A stretch of 64,000 nucleotides of DNA, taken from contig CASICI010000025.1 of the NCBI GenBank assembly GCA_949373145.1, forward strand, positions 1-64,000, in the 5' to 3' direction. The notes beneath the pieces are model-generated. The model was not told the DNA's origin. It saw only the letters and a list, made by a program, of their open reading frames with translations, and searched no databases. Shown here piece after piece: positions 44,812-53,000 of the stretch. The DNA is from an uncultured Phycisphaerales bacterium. Lineage in GTDB: Bacteria > Planctomycetota > Phycisphaerae > Phycisphaerales > SM1A02. Each line of letters opens with the position of its first letter. The stretch's first letter is position 1. Made by a program: the position numbers and the translations under genes.

Positions 44812-45244
44812 TCATCGTTTCCTGATCGTACAGAAGTGTTTCATCGCTTTGAGTGTGGGGGGTGAACAGTGGTGTTCGATTCCCTCGGAATCGGCATTCG
44901 CCGTGCCTTTCGGGAACGCCGAGTTCGATGAGAAATCTCAGCACGATTTCATGTCGTGCTTTCGCCGTCTGGGCGAGTGCTTTTCCCGCCTCAGTCAGTT
45001 CGATCGGTTGATAGGGGCTGGTCGTCACCAGGTCGCGCCCGACCAAACGAGCAACGGTTCTGTTGGCCGTCACGTGTGAGACGCCAAGTCGTCTGGCAAG
45101 TCTGGTGACTCTGCAGGAACCCTCTTCGGCGTGCAGTTCCGCAATGGCTTCCACATAGTCTTCAGCGATTTCGTTCGAGTGGTCTGCGCGCGTCTTGCGA
45201 AAGACGTCCGCCTGTTGGTGAGGCGTTCTCTTTTTTGTAGCCAT
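44812..45244 (-). CDS. mntR: DtxR/MntR family metal-dependent repressor (one frameshift)
   Basis: The N-terminal part resembles E. coli-type MntR: 'TRADHSNEIAEDYVEAIAELHAEEGSCRVTRLARRLGVSHVTANRTVARLVGRDLVTTSPYQPIELTEAGKALAQTAKARHEIVLRFLIELGVP'. Dropping one base near 44920 converts the odd tail of the track ORF into 'KGTANADSEGIEHHCSPPTLKAMKHF', the metal-binding 'D-x-EGxEHHxS' motif, and ends the gene at 44812, two bases from the binding-protein ATG. With manganese bound it should repress the uptake genes that follow it. Two palindromes flank its -10 box, one including its own start codon, so autoregulation is likely. Repaired length is about 143 residues. Confidence 0.85.
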
Positions 45245-45251
45245 GGCTACA
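45236..45251 (-). promoter_or_regulatory. Palindromic operator overlapping the mntR start codon
   Basis: TGTAGCCATGGCTACA is a perfect 16-bp palindrome that contains the ATG of mntR. Its relative at 45257-45272 lies 21 bp away centre to centre, two helical turns. Both are likely binding sites for the MntR-type repressor. Confidence 0.65.
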
Positions 45252-45256
45252 TATTA
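45251..45256 (-). promoter_or_regulatory. Candidate -10 box (TAATAT) of the metal uptake operon
   Basis: On the minus strand TAATAT-GTAGCC-ATG shows the window's recurring -10/N6/ATG geometry. The box lies exactly between the two palindromic operators, so a bound repressor would cover it. Confidence 0.5.
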
Positions 45257-45272
45257 TGTAGTCTTGGCTACA
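45257..45272 (-). promoter_or_regulatory. Second palindromic operator upstream of mntR
   Basis: On the minus strand TGTAGCCAAGACTACA is a near-palindrome with the same TGTAG...CTACA arms as the perfect site at 45236. It falls in the -10/-35 spacer. Confidence 0.6.
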
Positions 45273-45289
45273 AGTCAAGGTTCGTCATG

Positions 45290-45326
45290 AAAAAAAACCG
45301 GCAGCCGTCTGGACGCCGGCTGCCGG
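45290..45326 (-). terminator. Rho-independent terminator of the sigma factor gene
   Basis: On the minus strand CCGGCAGCCG and CGGCTGCCGG pair around a nine-base loop and are followed by eight T. It lies 71 bases after the sigma factor stop and just before the metal operon promoter. Confidence 0.85.
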
Positions 45327-45396
45327 AAAAGGTTTCCATCCCCGGAAGGGGTGGAGACAAGAGAGAGAAGATTTGAAAGTCGTCTGGAGCTTCTGT

Positions 45397-45957
45397 TCAA
45401 CCAATCACAGTGTTGTTCGTGGGCATGAGCACATTGGACTGGGTGAGCTTCTTGAGCTTTGCCAGGCCGCGATGCTTCCAGTTGTTGATCGTCGTGACCG
45501 TCACGCCAAGGGCTTCAGCCGCATGGGTGTAACTCTTTCCGTCCTGGATGATCATTCTGATCGCGTCTCGTTCGTCCATGCTGAGCTGATCCATGGCGTC
45601 ATTGAGCTGAAAATTCCTTGTTTGATCTTCAACCGGGGTCATGGAGCGAGCTCCCTGGCGGCCATGACGCTGAACGATGTCATCAGTGACGGCGGTTTCC
45701 AGCAGTTCACGAAGTCGCGTACTTCTCGCATGACGTCTTCTCAGCAGGTTGTGCGCGACTTTGATCAGGTAACTGACCGACAGATCCATTTGTTCGAGTC
45801 TGGGGTGCTGGAGGAGGCGAACAAACACTTCCTGAGTGACATCCTCAGAGACATCCTGTGGGGCACATTTTCGTGTGAAGGCAAAGACTCGTGTGTAGTA
45901 CGCTTCAAACAGCCGCATTACGAAGTCTTCTCTGGTTTCTTCTTCATTTTGAATCAT
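45397..45957 (-). CDS. ECF-type RNA polymerase sigma factor
   Basis: The 186-residue protein has sigma region 2 ('LFEAYYTRVFAFTRKCAPQDVSEDVTQEVFVRLLQHPRL...VSYLIKVAHNLLRRRHA', with the DVTQEVF core-binding element) and sigma region 4 ('MDQLSMDERDAIRMIIQDGKSYTHAAEALGVTVTTINNWKHRGLAKLKKL'). There is no region 3, so it is an ECF factor. AGGAG seven bases before the ATG supports the start. No anti-sigma gene is adjacent. It is divergent from a LuxR-type response regulator, and a palindrome (TGGGGTACCTACCCCA) lies between them. Target genes are unknown. Confidence 0.9.
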   Translation of the reverse strand: MIQNEEETREDFVMRLFEAYYTRVFAFTRKCAPQDVSEDVTQEVFVRLLQHPRLEQMDLSVSYLIKVAHNLLRRRHARSTRLRELLETAVTDDIVQRHGRQGARSMTPVEDQTRNFQLNDAMDQLSMDERDAIRMIIQDGKSYTHAAEALGVTVTTINNWKHRGLAKLKKLTQSNVLMPTNNTVIG

Positions 45958-46104
45958 GGACGGTGCTCCTAAACGATGTCATCTTTGAATTCCCTGACGG
46001 TGGGCGTCATGGACAGTTGAGAATTCAACCGGAAGAGGACTCGCCCTTTGAGCCTTGAAATCTTCCGGACACTCTATAAAATCACTTCCAAGCTGATTCT
46101 TCTA

Positions 46105-46120
46105 TGGGGTACCTACCCCA
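46105..46120. promoter_or_regulatory. 16-bp palindrome between sigma factor and response regulator genes
   Basis: TGGGGTA-CC-TACCCCA is a perfect inverted repeat in the 282-base divergent gap. Its symmetry and place suggest a transcription factor site, possibly for the response regulator encoded just to the right. The rest of this gap is AT-richer than average and shows no gene. Confidence 0.4.
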
Positions 46121-46239
46121 ATCCAATTTGAGGAGCGAGAAAAAGCTGTTACGAGCGCCCAGGTGCCGTTTTTTTGACATCGGATATCTTGAAACCGACT
46201 TTCGGGTGGTAAACTTTGTCAGCTAAAGGGGCTGAGATT

Positions 46240-46878
46240 TTGAAAACCACTTCAATCGTCATCGCCGATGATCATCCAAGCCAGCGCAAATTCCTGTTTG
46301 ACGCCTTAGAAGAAGAAAGCTCCCTGGCTGTTCTTGACGCCGTGGGAACAGCCTCGGAAGCGATCGATTCCGTCGTCAGGCACAGTCCGGACATTCTCAT
46401 CCTTGATGTGGAAATGCCCGGACTCGACGTCTTTCATGCAGCCGAAGAGATCTGCAGGCTCAGGCCCGATGTGAAGATCATCTTCCTCTCGGGAAACTAC
46501 CAGGACCATGACATCGCCTCAGCGTTGAGGGTCAATGCAAAGGGCTATCTCAGCAAAGCTGATGACGCCTTGCTGATTCTGGATGCGATTTCTCAGGTGA
46601 TGAAGAACAAGCGCTATTTCTCTCCCATCATCGCAGAGCGCCTTGTCATGATGAATTCAGGTCAGATTTCCGCACGCTCCGAGACGCTTTCCACACGAGA
46701 GTGGGAGACCCTTGAATATGTCGCGAAGGGCTATTCGAAGAAGGAGATCGCCGTATTCCTTCATATCTCGGTGAAGACCGTCGAGAAACACACGCAATCG
46801 ATCATGAACAAGCTTGATGTGCACGATCGAGTGCGTCTGGCGCTCTGGTATCTCTCGCATCTCAAATCAGTCGAGTAG
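46240..46878 (+). CDS. LuxR/NarL-family response regulator
   Basis: The protein has a receiver domain (about 1-120: 'TSIVIADDHPSQRKFLFDALE', phosphoacceptor Asp in 'DILILDVEMPGLDV', 'IIFLSGNYQDHD', Lys in 'AKGYLSKADD') and a C-terminal LuxR-type helix-turn-helix ('LSTREWETLEYVAKGYSKKEIAVFLHISVKTVEKHTQSIMNKLDVHDRVRLALW'). It is a DNA-binding output regulator. The start is uncertain because no ATG exists: the TTG at 46240 gives the usual few residues before 'IVIADDH', while the track uses a TTG at 46216. The 3' end overlaps that of the convergent hybrid kinase gene by 17 bases, and the two may be partners. Confidence 0.9.
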   Translation: MKTTSIVIADDHPSQRKFLFDALEEESSLAVLDAVGTASEAIDSVVRHSPDILILDVEMPGLDVFHAAEEICRLRPDVKIIFLSGNYQDHDIASALRVNAKGYLSKADDALLILDAISQVMKNKRYFSPIIAERLVMMNSGQISARSETLSTREWETLEYVAKGYSKKEIAVFLHISVKTVEKHTQSIMNKLDVHDRVRLALWYLSHLKSVE

Positions 46879-49060
46879 AGGGCGAGTCATCACGGCTCCT
46901 CAGGCCTCGTGCGAGTCTTCGAGCATGGCGGTGGCAGAGCGCTTCGAGTTCGTCGATCTCGAAAGGCTTTCTCAGAAAACCAAGATTCGTGATTCCCTCG
47001 GGTTTTTCAGACAACCCGCCCGTGATCAGGACACATGGGGTCTGGAGTCCCTGCCCCCTCAACTCCTTGATGCATTCCACCCCGGTCTTGTAGGGAAGAT
47101 CGATGTCCATCACCAGGACATCGAACGGGGGAGTTGATTCACGGAGGGAGGCTTCGACTTCACGAGCATCGCCGTGGCTGGTCACGGCAACTCCTATCGA
47201 TTGAAAGAAGCGTGTGAGCAGGGCCTTGATCGTCTCATCATCTTCCACGATCAGAACTCTTTTGAGTCGTTGTCTGACGGAAACGGGAGCACGCTCACGA
47301 AGTGGGCTGGTGTCCTGGACGTGTGCTCCCTCTCCAGAGGCGATACGGAGCCCGACATGAACCCTGAGGCCGCCCATTGGCGATTTTTCGAGCGAAATCT
47401 CACCCCCCGACTCCTGAATGACCCGCTGGACGATGGACAATCCCAGGCCGGTCCCACGCCCCGACGACTTTGAAGTGACGAACGGTTGGAAGACTTCGGC
47501 TCGTCGTGATTCTGGAATTCCCGGGCCATCGTCATCGATGTCGATGGTGAGCATGGGCGTGTCATGTCTATCGAACGTTCGTGTCATGCTGAGCGCGATA
47601 CGACCCTTGTTGTCGATGGCATCTCGTGCATTGATGACGAGATTCATGAGAATCTGATGAAGAGATTCCGCCCCGAGTTCGACTTCGACGTCGCCGATGT
47701 CATTCATGTCGAGACTCAGTTCGATTCTTCTTGGAATGAGTCTTCTGATCATGGTCATCACCGCCTTGACCTCCGGACCGATTCGAACCCGGCCGGTCGG
47801 TCTGGGGGATCCCTTGTGCATCGTCAGCAGAGCTCCGATGAGACCTTTGGCACCTTTTAGGGTCATCTGGATCTCGTTCAGCGACTCGTTGGTCTTCTGG
47901 TCTTCAGTCCGGCGTTGCAGCAGTTGGACCCGACCTGAGATCGCGAACACGATGTTGTTGAAGTCATGCGCGATTCCCGAGGCAAGATGGGCGATGATTT
48001 CGGAACGTTCATGTCCACGTGTGATCTCGTCGAAATGCGTTCTTTCCTGAACGGCGCGCTCCCTCTCGAGTCTGCGCGAAATCGATTGTGCGATCAACTG
48101 GAGCGCCGAGATCTCGTCGGCATGCCATGGTTTGTGTCGATCTCTGGCGAAGGTCAGCACGAGGGAGAGTTCTCCGATGACCTGCACCGGTATGATGATG
48201 CCCGTCAGTGACGCAGCATCCCTGCACAGTGGCCGTGTGTTGTCCCCTGAATGTCCTGACTCCATTCCAAAGCGAATTGGTGTCAAAACCTGGCAGGCCG
48301 CTCTGATCTGCTCGCTTTCGGATGCCGTGAGCGGGCGATGCGTCAATCTCGATGATGTCCGGTCAGTATCGGGCCAGGATCCCAGGAGACTGCATCCATC
48401 ACTGTTTTCGAAGTCATGGATGGTGGCTTCGGTGATCTCGAGTTCCTTGGCGATACGCTCCAGATTCCTGTTCAAGGTTGCTCTGGTGTCATCCGTTGCA
48501 AGAAAGGACTCGAGTATCAGCGTGCTCATCTTTTGAAGCTTCGTCGCACGTTTCTTCTGCGCCTTCAATTCAGCCAGAGCGGTGTAATCGACCGAGATGG
48601 TTTCATAGCCCACCGTCTTGTTGCGCCGGACGATTCGTCTCTGCTGGATGTGAAGCCAATGCCAGTTGTTCCGTTGATCCTGAATTCGACAGTCGATATC
48701 GGCATGTTCACCATCACCGTTGCTGCGTGTGCGCTCCAGGCTTTCGAGGGCTGCTGCATCCTGTGGGTGCACCAGTTCGTTCAGTCGGCGCCTGCCGGAA
48801 ATGAAATCAGCGGAACCAATTCCCGTGATCCGCTTGATCTCCGGACTGATGTATTCCAAACGTCCGGAAGCGCTGTACTGCGTCAGGACCAGATTGCCTG
48901 CTTCCATCAGTTTGAGCATCTGGCCGTCTTGTCTCGTCCAGGTCTCCTGTGCACCCCTCGATGCGCTGGTGTTTTTTCTCGATCTCACCATGAGCCATGC
49001 GATGAATGCGAAAGCAGTCACCACCGCGGCAATACCTGTCGTTACATAGACCTCGATCAA
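46862..49060 (-). CDS. Hybrid sensor histidine kinase with receiver domain
   Basis: The 732-residue protein starts at a TTG with GGAGG eight bases upstream. One membrane helix (about 8-27) is followed by a PAS domain with PAC-like tail (about 45-165), a GAF-like domain (about 180-335), the dimerisation/phosphoacceptor helix 'SGIAHDFNNIVFAISGRVQLL' with His365, and a HATPase domain (N box 'NLVINARDAI', 'DDDGPGIPESRRAEVFQPF', 'GRGTGLGLSIV'). A C-terminal receiver ('RVLIVEDDETIKALLTRFF...VLVMDIDLP', Asp652) completes it. It has no large extracytoplasmic domain, so it probably senses a cytoplasmic signal through PAS or GAF. The LuxR-type regulator on the other strand is a plausible target. Confidence 0.92.
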   Translation of the reverse strand: MIEVYVTTGIAAVVTAFAFIAWLMVRSRKNTSASRGAQETWTRQDGQMLKLMEAGNLVLTQYSASGRLEYISPEIKRITGIGSADFISGRRRLNELVHPQDAAALESLERTRSNGDGEHADIDCRIQDQRNNWHWLHIQQRRIVRRNKTVGYETISVDYTALAELKAQKKRATKLQKMSTLILESFLATDDTRATLNRNLERIAKELEITEATIHDFENSDGCSLLGSWPDTDRTSSRLTHRPLTASESEQIRAACQVLTPIRFGMESGHSGDNTRPLCRDAASLTGIIIPVQVIGELSLVLTFARDRHKPWHADEISALQLIAQSISRRLERERAVQERTHFDEITRGHERSEIIAHLASGIAHDFNNIVFAISGRVQLLQRRTEDQKTNESLNEIQMTLKGAKGLIGALLTMHKGSPRPTGRVRIGPEVKAVMTMIRRLIPRRIELSLDMNDIGDVEVELGAESLHQILMNLVINARDAIDNKGRIALSMTRTFDRHDTPMLTIDIDDDGPGIPESRRAEVFQPFVTSKSSGRGTGLGLSIVQRVIQESGGEISLEKSPMGGLRVHVGLRIASGEGAHVQDTSPLRERAPVSVRQRLKRVLIVEDDETIKALLTRFFQSIGVAVTSHGDAREVEASLRESTPPFDVLVMDIDLPYKTGVECIKELRGQGLQTPCVLITGGLSEKPEGITNLGFLRKPFEIDELEALCHRHARRLARGLRSRDDSPSTRLI

Positions 49061-49144
49061 TTCGTCTGCCTCCGGGGCTCACCATGCTTCTGAAGAGGAT
49101 GTCGTCAGTCTTGTTCGGTTTTCCTCGGGATGGTCTGGTGGAAG

Positions 49145-49840
49145 TCAGTGCATGCCCGATTTTAAAACGAGTTTTTTCCAACACACGCTTGTCTCGTCCA
49201 ATACCCGGCACAGTTCCGGGCATGCATGAGCAGTGAAGAATCGCTGGTAGAAGGCGTCGTGGCCATTCGTCCAATTGGCGCTTGTGGTGAAAGGAAGATA
49301 GGTCGTCGCAACAAATTTGGAAAGTCTCAATCTTCGCACGATGTATTTGTTTGGGAGTGTCCTTCTCACACAGATGATGGTCCATGCCACAAGAAACCAC
49401 AAGAAGTAAAAACGTATTCGAGAGACCGTCTGGATTCTCTCTTCAAGGCTGCGAAGAAAAGGTTGGTGATCTTCAATGTTCTCTCGCACGACGAGATCGT
49501 AGCCTGCGATGAATGAGACCCATCTCAGATTCTCCCGGCTGTAGATGTTCTGTCCCCAGCTCAGGTCCGACTCGAAGATCTCCTGCGTCCGTTCGAGCAC
49601 CAGCTTCCTGATTCTGAGACGCTCGTCCGAATCGATCCTCGCTTCGACCTGATCGAAGGCATCCAGCATCTCGACCTCGAATCGAGAAAATGGATTGGTT
49701 TCTCTGAAACGTGTGTTCGTGAAAACCCAACGTGTGATTTCATTTATAAGCATCGAGTTCTTCAAACCAAGAATGGAGATCATTCGTTGTGAGGTCGTCC
49801 AATACAGAAGGATACCGTTTCTGTTCGCTCTATCGTGCAT
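49145..49840 (-). CDS. Hypothetical protein, possible membrane-associated
   Basis: A 231-residue ORF fills the space between the kinase gene and tRNA-Lys. It is less GC-rich than its neighbours. It has a charged helical N-terminal half ('SRFEVEMLDAFDQVEARIDSDERLRIRKLVLERTQEIFESDLSWGQNIYSRENLRWVSF') and one hydrophobic helix ('IRFYFLWFLVAWTIICV'), then a basic region. No family is recognised. The first ATG has GGAGG at 14 bases; an internal Met at 'MISILGLKNSM' is another start. Base composition and lack of homology cues suggest a horizontally acquired or lineage-specific gene. Confidence 0.45.
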   Translation of the reverse strand: MHDRANRNGILLYWTTSQRMISILGLKNSMLINEITRWVFTNTRFRETNPFSRFEVEMLDAFDQVEARIDSDERLRIRKLVLERTQEIFESDLSWGQNIYSRENLRWVSFIAGYDLVVRENIEDHQPFLRSLEERIQTVSRIRFYFLWFLVAWTIICVRRTLPNKYIVRRLRLSKFVATTYLPFTTSANWTNGHDAFYQRFFTAHACPELCRVLDETSVCWKKLVLKSGMH

Positions 49841-49908
49841 TCAATCCGGTCATTCCTCCAACGGAAGCCTTCTGATGAACGCAGGCCGGTAAAACCCGGG
49901 CTTCTTGC

Positions 49909-49947
49909 AAAACGACAGGAACCCCCGTCATGGACGGAGGTTCCTGT
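49909..49947 (-). terminator. Rho-independent terminator of tRNA-Lys
   Basis: ACAGGAACC...GGTTCCTGT with an inner CCGTC-ATG-GACGG stem forms a long hairpin. On the minus strand it is followed by CGTTTTGC, seven bases after the tRNA 3' end. Confidence 0.8.
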
Positions 49948-49953
49948 AATGAG

Positions 49954-50027
49954 TACCCTCGCTCGGACTCGAACCGAGGACCCGCTGATTAAGAGTCAGC
50001 TGCTCTAACCAACTGAGCTACGAAGGC
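49954..50027 (-). tRNA. tRNA-Lys (CTT)
   Basis: On the minus strand the cloverleaf has acceptor GCCTTCG/CGAGGGT (first pair G-U), D arm GCTC/GAGC, anticodon arm GCTGA-CTCTTAA-TCAGC with anticodon CTT, and T arm CTCGG-TTCGAGT-CCGAG. CCA is not encoded. A promoter ends six bases before its 5' end and a hairpin terminator follows. Confidence 0.94.
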
Positions 50028-50033
50028 AGGACG

Positions 50034-50061
50034 AGGATAGCGTTTCTGGCGCTCATATCAA
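50034..50061 (-). promoter_or_regulatory. Promoter of tRNA-Lys
   Basis: On the minus strand TTGATA and TATCCT are separated by 16 bases, the same spacer as at tRNA-Asp. The -10 ends six bases before the mature tRNA 5' end, so transcription may start at or next to the first tRNA base. Confidence 0.6.
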
Positions 50062-50081
50062 GCCCGCCACGGGTCTCAGGG

Positions 50082-53000
50082 TCAGTCTTCAGCGAGTCGC
50101 CATCCCTGCTCCATGAGCGGCTTGGCTTTTTTGAACTTCATTTCTTCGCGTTCGCCGTTTTCGGGATTGATCAGTGTGACCATCTCGTTCCTGCCGATCG
50201 CTTGAACGGCCGTCTGGCCAGACGAAGCAGGTTTCCTGCCCACGTTCTTCGCCTGGACCTGAGCTGCTGGTCTGGCAGCTCTCGGGAGCGCTGCCTGGGG
50301 TGCCTCGTCGGCAGATGGTGCGGATCGGGCTCGAGTTCCGCCACCCACGGCCTGCGGTGCCTGTTGCGCACCAACAGCGGTCTGGGCTGGCTTGACTCTC
50401 TGGCCAGGGGGGGTTTCACCCTGGCCCTGATAGGACATCTTGCCTCGCATGATCACATCGGTCGTCTTGTCTTCAACCACCGAGAGCATCTCGTCGTAGA
50501 GTCGGGCAGCCTCACGTTTGAATTCAATCCTGGGGTCCTTCTGGCTGAACGATCTGAATCCGATGGCATCCTTCACCTGGTCCATCTGGTGAAGATGATC
50601 CTTCCAGGAGGCATCGAGTATCTGAAGAAGAATCCATCGCTCGAATTGTGTCAGCTCGGTTCTGAAACTCCTCTTGAGAGCCGCGGAGGTGACATCAAGG
50701 ATGGACTCCGAGCCTTCGTCGATGCTCTTGATCTCATCATCTTTCAGATTGATTCGGGCATGTTCCTGGAGCCAGGTCCTCAGGGAGTCGGATGACTGAT
50801 GTTGTCCGGCGATCAGGGTGGCCCGCTCCTCGAATCGTTCCGGAGTCCATTTCTCGGCTTGCTCCACAAGGATCTTCTTGAGTTCGTTGGGATCTCCGGA
50901 GGGGAGGGCGTTCGGCGACCAATTGAGGTCGTATCTCGCATTCACCCAGCTGGTGAAGTTGGTCACAGCGGCCTTGGGGTCGCTCTGCATCTGTACGTTG
51001 GTGCGTTCAAGAGCCTGATTGATCGGATATTCGCGTTCGCGGACACTGTAGACGGCATGGACCGCATTCATCAGTATTCCGGCGACAGCCTCGACCGTGT
51101 CGCTCTTCTCAAGCTCCTCGGGCGTGACCTTGGTCATGAATTTCCTGTTGGTCCACTCGCAAAGTTCCTGCTTCTGGAAGTTGGGAGCCATGAACTTGTC
51201 GAGTGGTTCAAGCGAGATCTTCGAGAACTTCGCCTCTGCCGCCTGATCGAAGCGTTCACAGACCTGCTTGCGAGGAAGCCCGCGGATCTCGTCTCCAGTG
51301 ATCTCGGAGCCATAGACGTCATTGCACCATGACGCCAGGCCGGACCATTCGATGTCTTCGGGATCGCCGTCATCCGGCATGAACTCGGTGGCGGTGATGC
51401 GGATGAGTCCGAATGCATCCTCTTTCGTCTCCGCTGCGACCAGTCGGTGAAGATCTTCCCTGTCCTTCTTGCGGAATCTGTCCTTGGGGATATCGACTCC
51501 GAAATTCTCCGAGATCCATTCAGCGATGCAGTTGTTTCGATGATCCGGCCCGAGGTAGGTCGAGGAGCTTTCCCAGACGGCGTTCTCCAGTTGTTCGAAG
51601 ATCTGTTCCTTGATGCCTTCTCCTTCCAGAATCGGCTGTCGCATGCCATAGAACGAGTGTCTCTGGAATTCCATGGGTTCGTCGTATTCGAGGATGTTCT
51701 TTCGCCACTGGAAGTTGCGTTCCTCCACCTTCCGCTGGGCCCGGGCCACGGACTTCGTCAGCATGCCGGCTTCCAGAACGACACCTTCCTTGAAGCCGCT
51801 TCTGGACAGGATCGTGTTGACGATCTTGCCTGCGAACATCTTCATCAGATCGTCTTCAAGGCTGAGAAAGAATCTCGAGGAGCCGTTGTCACCCTGTCGC
51901 CCCGCGCGCCCGCGCAGCTGATTGTCGATACGGCGTGATTCATGGCGTTCCGTGCCCACGATGTGCAGGCCACCGAGTTGTTCGATCGACGTCCACATCT
52001 GGAGCTTGTGAAGACCGGCCGATCCGGAATTGTCCAGCCCTTCGGCAAGCTCCTTCTCCCATTCGGCCAGTGCCGCTTCCGACGAGGGTTGTTTGGGGAT
52101 TCGCAGACCGAGTCCCTTCTCCGCCAGTTCATCCGCGCAGTGCAGCATGAACGACCGTCGAGCTTCGCCGAGATCCAGCTGCTGGGCCTCCTCCTTCTTC
52201 ATACCGGCCCGTCTCATGCAGAGATGGCGGTAGACCGCGGTCAGGATGTCATCGTCCTCCCACTCAGGCTGTGCCTCGCGAGGACAGATGTCCAGTCGCT
52301 TCCAGTGATCGACGAGCTGCTCTCGAGTGATCTGGCCGAGCTTGATGTCCGTACCACGGCCGGCCATGTTGGTGGCGATCATCACGGCACCGAGTTGCCC
52401 CGCGCTCTTGACGATGTCCGCTTCCCGCTCATGTTGTTTCGCATTCAGCACCTCGTGCGGAATGTGCGTTTCGGACTTGAGCATGTGACTGAGCATTTCA
52501 CTCTTGTCGACACTGGTCGTACCGACCAGCACGGGGCGTCCGGCATCGTGGTACTGAGCGATCTCGTTCACGATCGCGTCCCACTTGCCCTTCTCGGTCG
52601 AGAAGACCCAGTCATTGCGATCATTTCTCTGAATCGGAACGTTGGTTGGAATCGAGATCACGTCCAATGAGTAGATTTCATGGAATTCAGTGGCTTCGGT
52701 GTCGGCGGTGCCGGTCATCCCCGAAAGCCTTTCGTACATCTTGTAGAAGTTCTGGATGGTGATGGTCGCCATCGTCTGGGTCTCATCCTTGATCGGGACG
52801 CCTTCCCTGCACTCGACGGCCTGGTGCAGACCGTCCGACCACTGTCGACCGACCATCTTTCTACCGGTGTTCTGGTCGACGATGACGATTCCCGCTTCGC
52901 CGTCCTGATCCTGGGCGACGACGTAATCACGGTCTCGCTGGTAGACGGTATGTGCTCTGATCGACTGCTCGAGAAGGTGAGGCATGTCGATGTTCTCACC

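Noticed and set aside
46174-46202. TTGACA at 46174 as a promoter for the response regulator
   Set aside because: No acceptable -10 lies 15-19 bases downstream.
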